Below are positions 6,610 through 12,271 of a DNA stretch of 14,307 nucleotides, piece by piece. Both the position numbers and the translations under genes were made by a program. The first letter of the stretch is position 1. The number at the start of each line of letters is the position of its first letter. The stretch is from JBHGBB01 sp041946755. GTDB lineage: Bacteria > UBP4 > UBA4092 > JAOAEQ01. Below the pieces are notes generated by a model. That model was not told the origin of the DNA. It searched no databases and saw nothing but the letters and a program-made list of their open reading frames with translations. Where the stretch lies: contig JBHGBB010000091.1 of NCBI GenBank assembly GCA_041946755.1, positions 1 to 14,307 on the forward strand. Reading direction: 5' to 3'.

Positions 6610-6715
6610 GTCGAAAATGAGCTGATCTTCGATTGATTCTGGCTCCTTTATTTATTCTAGATAAAGGATTATGGCTATTTTACTCTCAATACGATTTTGG
6701 AATTATACTGGAAAT

Positions 6716-6754
6716 AAAAAAAGGGAAGATTCGATTTTAGAGTCAAATCTTCCC
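6716..6754 (-). terminator. Rho-independent terminator after prepilin G
   Basis: GGGAAGATT (6723-6731) pairs with AATCTTCCC (6746-6754), with two further pairs beyond one mismatch. On the minus strand the stem is followed by seven T. It lies about 35 bases past the prepilin G stop. Confidence 0.88.
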
Positions 6755-6788
6755 TGGTATATACAGAAACTAACCGCTATCAACTATA

Positions 6789-7418
6789 TTATTCGTAATT
6801 ATTGGAGTGTTTCTGACTCCTAACGATATCTCCGACTGACATCGTTCCGTTAGTCGGATCGTAAGCAATCACGATGTCATAAACGGCATATTGCGTCCCT
6901 GGATTTGTAGCATGTTCATAATCAGGAGATAAAACCCTGTCCGGACCAGCAGATTCTAACCGCCACATCCCATACGCATCCATTATTTTATTATAACTTT
7001 CTGGATATGGTTTATACGCTACTGCTAAATCTCCATCTTTAAGTTCATTAAACCGGTATCGTCTCCAAACCGGATTTCTTTCACCTAATGCATCTCGGAA
7101 CGGATCGTTCATTTTTGTTGAACTGATATAAGCGATCGGAGTTGATAGATGATTTGGAACATACCAATAATTTGGAGTTGGTGGCCATCCAGCAGCTGTT
7201 GCCCACGATTCAGTTCCATCCGGTGGCCAGCCAGAATTATCTACATAATACGATTCTAAAGCGGTAGCTATTGTTCTAATTTCACCTTTTGCGCGAGCAA
7301 CCTTTGCTCGAACTTGCGCCATTAAGAAGTTCGGAATTGCGATTGCTGCTAGGATTGCAATAATCGCTACAACAATTAACAACTCAATCAAGGTAAACCC
7401 CTCTCTTTTTGTATACAT
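6789..7418 (-). CDS. Type IV pilin-like / GspG-like prepilin G
   Basis: The 209-residue prepilin has leader MYTKREG and start 7418, with AAGGAGGTGA upstream. It differs from its paralogs just after the helix (NFLMAQVRAKVAR, Met instead of Ala). Further motifs are ATALESYYVD at 51-60, WPPDGTESW at 64-72, LSTPIAYISS at 91-100, MNDPFRDA at 103-110, RRYRFNE at 119-125, LESAGPDRVLSPDYE at 154-168 and YDPTNGTMSVGDIVRSQKH at 186-204. The middle carries charged and Tyr-rich segments not seen in F. It is the first gene of the array in transcription order and stands alone. Its promoter (7511-7539) is the only one that departs from the shared sequence, so it may be expressed at a different level. Confidence 0.9.
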   Translation of the reverse strand: MYTKREGFTLIELLIVVAIIAILAAIAIPNFLMAQVRAKVARAKGEIRTIATALESYYVDNSGWPPDGTESWATAAGWPPTPNYWYVPNHLSTPIAYISSTKMNDPFRDALGERNPVWRRYRFNELKDGDLAVAYKPYPESYNKIMDAYGMWRLESAGPDRVLSPDYEHATNPGTQYAVYDIVIAYDPTNGTMSVGDIVRSQKHSNNYE

Positions 7419-7510
7419 TAAATACTTTCACCTCCTTTTAGTAGATTATAGGTTTTTTTAAGCGTTTTTAGGTGGTTTTAGGGAAATAACCGGTGTTCCC
7501 CAAATAGAAT

Positions 7511-7539
7511 AGTTTACTCCTAAACCGACCAATCGTCAA
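7511..7539 (-). promoter_or_regulatory. Probable sigma70 promoter of prepilin G (divergent copy)
   Basis: Minus strand: TTGACG (7539-7534), 17-bp spacer, TAAACT (7516-7511). The -35 box and spacing match the other pilin promoters, but the -10 box is weaker and lacks the extended TG. The leader would be about 85 bases long. Confidence 0.55.
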
Positions 7540-7676
7540 GGATAATTTATTAACTAAATTACCTTTTTGACTATAAACAATAACAGGTTATTATAATCCA
7601 TATAGCTATCTATATCTAGAACAATCTTGCGAACTTTTAGTAGAATGTTGCGGTAGAATTGGCTGGATTTACTTGA

Positions 7677-7976
7677 TTAAGTTTTTTTATCTTTTTTATT
7701 TGAAGTAGATTCGGTCGATTTTGTTGCGGGAGAACTCGACGAAGAACTGGAACTGCTTTTTTCTTCACTAGCCCGTTTCTTATAATCGGAACTGCGGTAA
7801 TCGGTAGCATAAAATCCCGACCCTTTAAAAATAATCCCGGCTCCGGCGCTGATTAATCGATGCACTTTCCCGCTCTTTTTGCATTTCGGGCACTTTTTTA
7901 ACGGGGCCTCGGTCATTTTCTGGAATTCTTCAAATTTATATCCGCAGTTATCGCATTGATATTCGTAAGTCGGCAT
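7677..7976 (-). CDS. FmdB-family zinc-ribbon protein
   Basis: This is a 99-residue small protein of the FmdB / putative regulatory protein family, common in bacteria and of unresolved biochemical role. The N-terminus is diagnostic: MPTYEYQCDNCGYKFE with a C-x2-C pair at 8 and 11, then KKCPKCK with the second pair at 29 and 32, a zinc ribbon. The family's GSGFYATDYR segment follows (about 53-62). The tail from about residue 70 is low-complexity, with nine consecutive Ser and many Lys and Thr, and is probably disordered. It lies downstream of groEL on the same strand, but 150 bases of repeat-like sequence separate them, so co-transcription is uncertain. No clear terminator follows. The family name comes from a gene in a formamidase region and does not define the function. 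Confidence 0.88.
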   Translation of the reverse strand: MPTYEYQCDNCGYKFEEFQKMTEAPLKKCPKCKKSGKVHRLISAGAGIIFKGSGFYATDYRSSDYKKRASEEKSSSSSSSSSPATKSTESTSNKKDKKT

Positions 7977-7985
7977 AAGAAAAAC

Positions 7986-8121
7986 AGTCCTAAGTCCTAA
8001 GGCTATAGTCCGAAGATAATCGAACTAATTTACCTTAGAACTCAGGACGATTTAATTTAATTCCTAATCAAAATCCTAAATTATGAGTTTACTTAGGACT
8101 TAAGACTTCGGACTTTTGACT
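7986..8121. repeat. Degenerate inverted-repeat cluster of AGTCCTAAG / AGTCCGAAG words
   Basis: The gap between groEL and the fmdB-like gene holds AGTCCTAAGTCCTAAGG (7986-8002) and AGTCCGAAG (8007-8015) in one orientation. The opposite orientation is present as ACTTAGGACTTAAGACTTCGG (8091-8111) with GGACT after it. Degenerate words (CCTTAGAACTCAGGAC, 8033-8048) lie between. The two ends can pair over much of their length. No ORF or U-tract is associated. Confidence 0.6.
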
Positions 8122-8126
8122 GCATT

Positions 8127-9764
8127 TTAGTACATATCTCCGCCGTATCCGCCGCCGCCATGAGGTGGCATCATCGGTGGTTTCTCTTTTTCAGGAACAT
8201 CGGTGATTAACGCTTCGGTAGTTAGCATTAATGCTGCAATACTGGAAGCATTCTGTAACGCCGACCGGCTAACTTTGGTCGGGTCGATAATCCCGGCACT
8301 GACCATATCTTCATATTCGAGTGCATCGGCATTAAATCCGAAATTCCCTTTTTCATTTTTCACTTTCTCAACGATTACTGAACCTTCTTGCCCCGCATTT
8401 TCTGCGAGCTGCCGTAACGGTTCTTCTAAAGCCCGTTTAACGATTTCGATTCCGATCTTTTCATCGCCACTGGCTTTAACCTTATCGACTGCGGCTAATG
8501 ACCGCATATAAGCTACACCGCCACCCGGAACGATACCTTCTTCTACCGCGGCACGTACCGCATGTAACGCATCTTCAACCCGGGCTTTTTTCTCTTTCAT
8601 TTCGGTTTCGGTAGCAGCACCGACATTAATGACGGCGACGCCGCCAGCTAATTTCGCTAACCGTTCCTGGAGTTTTTCCCGGTCATAATCGGATTTGGTA
8701 TCTTCAATCTGGATTCGAATCTGGGCGATCCGGCCTTCGATATCGGATTTTTTACCCGCACCTTCGACGATGGTAGTATTATCTTTATCGATGGTAATCC
8801 GTTTCGCTCTCCCTAAATCTTCGAGTTTAACGTTTTCGAGTTTGATTCCGAGCTCTTCACTAATCACCCGGCCGCCGGTGAGGATAGCGATATCTTCCAA
8901 CATCGCTTTCCGGCGATCGCCGAATCCCGGCGCTTTCACTGCCGCACAGGTTAGGGTTCCCCGAATCTTATTAACCACTAAGGTCGCTAACGCTTCCCCT
9001 TCGAGTTCTTCAGCAATGATTAGGAACGGTTTACCGCGTTGCGCAATTTTCTCTAAAATCGGTAATAAATCTTTCATTACCGAAATCTTCTTCTCGTTGA
9101 TCAGGATATAGGCATCTTCGAGAACCGCTTCCATTCTTTCCGCATCGGTGACGAAATAGGGCGAGATATATCCGCGGTCGAACTGCATCCCTTCAACCAC
9201 TTCTAATGAAGTTTCCATCGCTTTAGCTTCTTCAACGGTAATAACGCCGTCTTTCCCGACTTTTTCCATCGCATCGGCAATCAAATTCCCGATTTGGGAA
9301 TCGCCGTTAGCTGAAATAGTTCCAACTTGCGCAATTTCTTTTTTGCCTTTAGTCGGGATACTGAGTTTCTTCAATTCATCAATAACCGCATCAACTGCTT
9401 TTTCGATCCCGCGTTTTAATGCCATCGGATTCGCACCGGCAGTAACATTCTTCATTCCTTCCCGATAAATCGCCTGCGCTAAGATAGTCGCGGTGGTAGT
9501 ACCATCACCGGCGACATCAGACGTTTTACTGGCAACTTCTTTCACCATCTGGGCACCCATATCTTCAAATGGGTCTTCCAATTCAATCTCTTTTGCTACG
9601 GTAACACCGTCTTTAGTAATGGTCGGTGAACCGAACTTCTTATCGAGCACGACATTCCGGCCTTTCGGACCAAGAGTGACTTTAACCGCATCTGCCAGTT
9701 TATCTACTCCCCGAAGGACCGAGCGCCGCGCCTCATCGCTATATAGCAACTGTTTTGCTGCCAT
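8127..9764 (-). CDS. groEL: Chaperonin GroEL (60 kDa)
   Basis: The 545-residue protein, normal length for GroEL, is the tetradecameric ATP-driven folding chamber of the cytosol. Conserved elements in order are the N-terminal VTLGPKGRNVVLDKKFGSPTITKDGVTVAKEIELED, the ATP-site GDGTTTAT (about 86-93), apical-domain YISPYFVTD and KAPGFGDRRKAML, the intermediate-domain AAVEEGIVPGGG (about 405-415), and an equatorial end with GIIDPTKVSRSALQNA. The C-terminal tail is a short glycine-rich GGGGYGGDMY instead of the classic GGM repeat. The start at 9764 is preceded by GAGGAGG. It lies downstream of groES with a 109-base gap filled by a hairpin-forming repeat. No key residue appears to be missing. Confidence 0.99.
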   Translation of the reverse strand: MAAKQLLYSDEARRSVLRGVDKLADAVKVTLGPKGRNVVLDKKFGSPTITKDGVTVAKEIELEDPFEDMGAQMVKEVASKTSDVAGDGTTTATILAQAIYREGMKNVTAGANPMALKRGIEKAVDAVIDELKKLSIPTKGKKEIAQVGTISANGDSQIGNLIADAMEKVGKDGVITVEEAKAMETSLEVVEGMQFDRGYISPYFVTDAERMEAVLEDAYILINEKKISVMKDLLPILEKIAQRGKPFLIIAEELEGEALATLVVNKIRGTLTCAAVKAPGFGDRRKAMLEDIAILTGGRVISEELGIKLENVKLEDLGRAKRITIDKDNTTIVEGAGKKSDIEGRIAQIRIQIEDTKSDYDREKLQERLAKLAGGVAVINVGAATETEMKEKKARVEDALHAVRAAVEEGIVPGGGVAYMRSLAAVDKVKASGDEKIGIEIVKRALEEPLRQLAENAGQEGSVIVEKVKNEKGNFGFNADALEYEDMVSAGIIDPTKVSRSALQNASSIAALMLTTEALITDVPEKEKPPMMPPHGGGGYGGDMY

Positions 9765-9790
9765 AATCTATCCAACCTCCTCTTTATATT

Positions 9791-9870
9791 GATTACACCG
9801 ATTTTTTCAGATTACACAGATTTTTTATTTTAATCTGTGTAATCAGCGTTTACTAATCTATGTAATCTGC
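9791..9870. repeat. GATTACACAGATT nested inverted repeat between groES and groEL
   Basis: Two words in one orientation, GATTACACCGATT (9791-9803) and GATTACACAGATT (9810-9822), face two in the other, AATCTGTGTAATC (9832-9844) and AATCTATGTAATC (9856-9868). The inner pair forms a perfect hairpin with a T/A-rich loop, and the outer pair can extend it imperfectly. In the groES-groEL transcript this would be a stable hairpin ahead of the groEL ribosome-binding site. Confidence 0.75.
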
Positions 9871-9873
9871 TTT

Positions 9874-10167
9874 TTATTCAATGACACCGAGAACATCTTC
9901 TTCCCGCATAATCAGGTATTCTTCATCACCGAGTTTAACTTCATTCCCGGAATATTTGCCAAATAGTATCCGATCACCTTTTTTCAGGTCCATCGGGATT
10001 TTTTTACCGGAATCATCTACTCTTCCCGGACCGACTGCCACTACTTCTCCCTGTTGCGGTTTCTCTTTTGCGGTATCCGGAATAATTATTCCACCTCGTT
10101 TGGTTTCTTCTTCTTCAACGCGTTTGACCAGAATCCGGTCACCTAAAGGTTTTAATTTCATTGCCAT
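9874..10167 (-). CDS. groES: Co-chaperonin GroES (10 kDa)
   Basis: The 97-residue heptameric lid of the GroEL chamber has normal length. Visible motifs are LKPLGDRILVKR near the N-terminus, the mobile loop around EEETKRGGIIIPDTAKEKP whose GIII segment binds GroEL, then GEVVAVGPGR, LKKGDRILFGKYSG and the C-terminal EEYLIMREEDVLGVIE. The first of two nearby Met codons (10167) is used because AAAGGAG lies 12 bases upstream of it. It is the first gene of the groES-groEL pair. There is no CIRCE operator (TTAGCACTC-N9-GAGTGCTAA) upstream, but a different inverted repeat sits in the leader at 10199-10227, and a candidate promoter lies at 10323-10351. Confidence 0.99.
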   Translation of the reverse strand: MAMKLKPLGDRILVKRVEEEETKRGGIIIPDTAKEKPQQGEVVAVGPGRVDDSGKKIPMDLKKGDRILFGKYSGNEVKLGDEEYLIMREEDVLGVIE

Positions 10168-10198
10168 AACGTTTCGTTACTCCTTTCTTCTAAACACC

Positions 10199-10227
10199 GA
10201 ATATATCTAGTGGTATCCGATATATTC
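10199..10227. promoter_or_regulatory. Inverted repeat in the groES leader, possible operator
   Basis: GAATATATC (10199-10207) and GATATATTC (10219-10227) are perfect 9-bp arms around an 11-base spacer. The geometry is close to CIRCE (9-N9-9), but the sequence is unrelated. It lies about 30 bases upstream of the groES start codon. Operator or mRNA hairpin roles are both possible. Confidence 0.4.
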
Positions 10228-10260
10228 TTGAATTGAGTTGAATAGGAATATCTTACTTCG

Positions 10261-10270
10261 TCACCTCCTT
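10261..10270 (-). promoter_or_regulatory. Orphan Shine-Dalgarno-like sequence
   Basis: Minus strand AAGGAGGTGA is identical to the ribosome-binding sites of the prepilin genes but lies about 93 bases before groES. No ATG, GTG or TTG opens a useful frame 5-12 bases downstream; the overlapping GTG reaches a stop after three codons. It may be a relic or a chance match. Confidence 0.35.
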
Positions 10271-10322
10271 CCACTATAGTTAGAATAGATTTTATCCTGG
10301 ATTATATCTTGATTGGTGCTAT

Positions 10323-10351
10323 AGGATAGTTTTTTCTCTCAGGTATATCAA
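10323..10351 (-). promoter_or_regulatory. Candidate sigma70 promoter of groES-groEL
   Basis: Minus strand TTGATA (10351-10346), 17-bp spacer, TATCCT (10328-10323). It would give a leader of about 150 bases. The -10 match is only moderate, and a TATAAT about 25 bases downstream without a good -35 is a competitor. No sigma32-type or CIRCE signal was seen. Confidence 0.35.
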
Positions 10352-10586
10352 GCAACTTCTATGCCGTTAGGCAGGGGTTATTTAACCTTAAATTTATTTA
10401 TCCTAACTTAACTGATAACTGATTGAAATTACTTATTATTATACTATATTTAGGCAAATTATACTAGGTTAATTTTGAGTTTTATTTATCTTACCCTAGC
10501 GGCAACCATGCCATTTTGGCACTGATATATCTTGGATTTGCCATATTTAGTCTGTCAAATTGGCTTAATGGGGTTCTATTACCGAC

Positions 10587-10623
10587 GTATAACCCGAATT
10601 GGTCGGACCAATTCGGGTTATAC
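10587..10623. repeat. Long palindrome P1 (18-bp arms)
   Basis: GTATAACCCGAATTGGTC (10587-10604), one central G, then the exact reverse complement to 10623. There is no mismatch in 18 pairs and no U-tract on either side. It is the first of four such palindromes. Confidence 0.9.
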
Positions 10624-10653
10624 TACCTTATTGTAATCCAACTGAGTCGAGTT

Positions 10654-10690
10654 AATTTGAACTTTTCGCCATTGGCGAAAAGTTCAAATT
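10654..10690. repeat. Long palindrome P2 (18-bp arms)
   Basis: AATTTGAACTTTTCGCCA (10654-10671), one central T, then the exact reverse complement to 10690. It has the same total length (37) as P1. The arm core TTGAAC...CGCCA resembles the arms of P3 and P4. Confidence 0.9.
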
Positions 10691-10751
10691 CATAAATACT
10701 GCCAATAGGTCATTATTTCATACATAGTTGATATATATAAACTTATATTTA

Positions 10752-10790
10752 TATTTTGAATTTGTCTCCGCTGGAGACAAATTCAAAATA
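10752..10790. repeat. Long palindrome P3 (18-bp arms)
   Basis: TATTTTGAATTTGTCTCC (10752-10769), a GCT centre, then the exact reverse complement at 10773-10790. The arm core TTGAATTTGTCTCC aligns with P2 and P4, with changes mirrored in both arms. Confidence 0.9.
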
Positions 10791-10802
10791 GAGTATTCTA
10801 TC

Positions 10803-10847
10803 AATCAAGTTGAATTATACGCCAATGGCGTATAATTCAACTTGATT
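10803..10847. repeat. Long palindrome P4 (22-bp arms)
   Basis: AATCAAGTTGAATTATACGC plus CA (10803-10824), one central A, then the exact reverse complement at 10826-10847. This is the longest of the four, with no mismatch in 22 pairs. It ends about 205 bases before the DUF1460 start codon. Confidence 0.9.
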
Positions 10848-10981
10848 ATATAACCAAAATATTCTTATATATGCTCAATTAAAAAGTGACAATTTATGTA
10901 TATGGTATTAAATCATTTAGTCATCGATTTGACATTTAGATTTTCCGCTTTTGCCGAGATATCGCCCTGGGGTGGAGGGAT

Positions 10982-11010
10982 TTGGGATTTGTTTCGCATT
11001 ATGATACAAT
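10982..11010 (+). promoter_or_regulatory. Candidate sigma70 promoter of the DUF1460 gene
   Basis: TTGGGA (10982-10987), 17-bp spacer, TACAAT (11005-11010). Transcription would start near 11017. AAGGAG at 11038-11043 serves the ATG at 11052. Confidence 0.55.
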
Positions 11011-11051
11011 ATCACTTAAACTTAATCTTCAACCAATAAGGAGAATATACC

Positions 11052-12158
11052 ATGCTGCGCAATTCGGGTTTAATTCTGTCACTATTTTCTATATATTTAG
11101 TCATGTTTGGTATGACGATTGGTTATGCAAAAACCAAACTCGAACTTACCGACCAGGATAAACAAATCGCCCAGGAACTGAATATCAAACCGGAAAAACT
11201 CATTGAACTAAAATCGAAACCAATCTATAAATTCTCTGAAAAAGACCTGGATATTTATCTGGGGTATATTCATAAAGCGGTACCGAATCTGCGTGACCGA
11301 ATCGTTTCTATCGGCCGGAAAAATATCGGGCAGCCATACCGGATATTTCTGCTAGGCGAATTCCCATTCGAACTCTATGATAGCGACCCGATGTATTGTT
11401 TAAAAGAAAGTGATTGCGTAGTTTTCTCTGAACATACCTACGCCATGGCTTTATCCCGAAACTGGCCGGAATTTTTCGCTATGCTGCAGCGAATCCGATA
11501 TAAAAACGGCCAAATCGGGATGCTTACCCGAAACCATTATACCGAAGCGGATTGGGACCTGAATAATTCCTGGCTGGTAGAAGATATTACCGAAGAGTTA
11601 CTCGGTGACCGGGCAGCTACATTCCATGAAGACATCAACCGGGCAAGCTTTTTCAAAAAACATAATCTCGGCCAAGATATCCCGATCCAGCATTTTTCGA
11701 CCAAATATATCCCTTGCGCTTTATTATCGGAAGTAGTCGATAAACTGCAAAGCGGCGATTTCGTTAATGTGGTTCGCGGCTATGAAGAGCCGAGTTGGGT
11801 AGGTCATACCGGTTTAATCGCGGTAGCACCGGATGGCACCCGAGATTTTCTCCATTCTACCCCGCCGAAAGTTAAAGAGCAGCCGATTCTGGAATATATG
11901 CAATCCGCAGTCGACCAATACCCGGAAATCGAAAAGAATAATGCCCATGTCGATGAAATGAAAAAGCAGGGTAAAACCTTTGAATATAAAAGTGTGCTAT
12001 TTTTCAAGAAGAAAATCGAACTCCAAAAACAAGCGAAATTATACGGATTCAAATTCTTGCGGCTGCGCGAGAATCCGATCGCTAACCTGCGGTTAATCGA
12101 TGGACCGGATGCACCACGGGTTACCGCACCGCTGGGTTTACTTAAAAATTCCGATTAA
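11052..12158 (+). CDS. Exported DUF1460-family (NlpC/P60-like) cell-wall peptidase or amidase-like protein
   Basis: The 368-residue protein has a signal peptide (hydrophobic run at about 6-24, SLFSIYLVMFGMTIGYA) and so acts outside the cytoplasm. The body fits the DUF1460 family, described as N-acetylmuramoyl-L-alanine amidase-like and related to NlpC/P60 cysteine peptidases. Visible motifs are ESDCVVFSEHTYAMAL with candidate catalytic Cys122, the family's LQRIRYKNGQIGMLTRNHYTEADW at 145-168, GDFVNVVRGYEEPSWVGHTGLIA at 235-257 with candidate catalytic His252, and DFLHST with His268. AAGGAG lies eight bases before the ATG. The likely substrate is a peptidoglycan peptide. It appears to be a single gene with its own promoter, and a repeat element fills the gap after it. 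Mature residues 25-75 form a charged helical region of unknown role. Confidence 0.8.
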   Translation: MLRNSGLILSLFSIYLVMFGMTIGYAKTKLELTDQDKQIAQELNIKPEKLIELKSKPIYKFSEKDLDIYLGYIHKAVPNLRDRIVSIGRKNIGQPYRIFLLGEFPFELYDSDPMYCLKESDCVVFSEHTYAMALSRNWPEFFAMLQRIRYKNGQIGMLTRNHYTEADWDLNNSWLVEDITEELLGDRAATFHEDINRASFFKKHNLGQDIPIQHFSTKYIPCALLSEVVDKLQSGDFVNVVRGYEEPSWVGHTGLIAVAPDGTRDFLHSTPPKVKEQPILEYMQSAVDQYPEIEKNNAHVDEMKKQGKTFEYKSVLFFKKKIELQKQAKLYGFKFLRLRENPIANLRLIDGPDAPRVTAPLGLLKNSD

Positions 12159-12160
12159 TT

Positions 12161-12258
12161 CTTAGCGCCTTTAACGGTTGATTATCTTAGCGCTCTTTGC
12201 GGTTTGCTTTTAACGTTTTAACCGCAGAGACCGCAAAGTAGGCACTAAGGTCGCAAAG
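12161..12258. repeat. CTTAGCGC / CGCAAAG-type inverted repeat element
   Basis: Two direct copies, CTTAGCGCCTTTAACGGTT (12161-12179) and CTTAGCGCTCTTTGCGGTT (12186-12204), face AACCGCAGAGACCGCAAAG (12220-12238) and CACTAAGGTCGCAAAG (12243-12258) in the opposite sense. The whole gap between the flanking genes can fold into a long imperfect hairpin. Similar CGCAGAG-type words occur in intergenic DNA of many environmental bacteria; that statement is from memory. Confidence 0.7.
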
Positions 12259-12271
12259 TAGAATATAATCA

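Larger units (their letters stand above)
10168..11051. other. 884-bp gene-free region between groES and the DUF1460 gene
   Basis: No ORF with plausible codon content is seen. The minus-strand side (10168-10351) holds the groES leader, with an inverted repeat, an unused ribosome-binding-like site and a promoter candidate. 10360-10580 is AT-rich with nothing I can identify. 10587-10847 holds four long palindromes. The plus-strand side ends with the promoter and ribosome-binding site of the DUF1460 gene. Confidence 0.7.

Noticed and set aside
2025..7418. Diversity-generating retroelement acting on the pilin genes
   Set aside because: No reverse transcriptase, template repeat or adenine-biased variable repeat is visible in the window.
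2595..7676. RpoN (-24/-12) promoters for the pilin genes
   Set aside because: No GG-N10-GC arrangement was noticed where expected; clear sigma70 boxes explain the units instead.
8203..9111. Plus-strand open frames opposite groEL
   Set aside because: They are antisense shadows of a strongly conserved GroEL reading frame and have no family features.
10168..10400. CIRCE operator or sigma32 promoter before groES
   Set aside because: I looked for TTAGCACTC/GAGTGCTAA and for CTTGAA with CCCCAT-type boxes and found neither.
10587..10847. Palindrome cluster as a CRISPR array
   Set aside because: The four units differ in sequence, spacing is irregular (centres 67, 99 and 54 apart), and no cas gene is present.
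10654..10847. Palindromes P2-P4 as Rho-independent terminators
   Set aside because: Neither strand has a run of T after the stems, and no gene ends close upstream on either strand.
12264..12269. TATAAT just upstream of the nuclease ATG as its promoter
   Set aside because: It is three bases from the start codon and has no -35 partner, so transcription would begin inside the gene.
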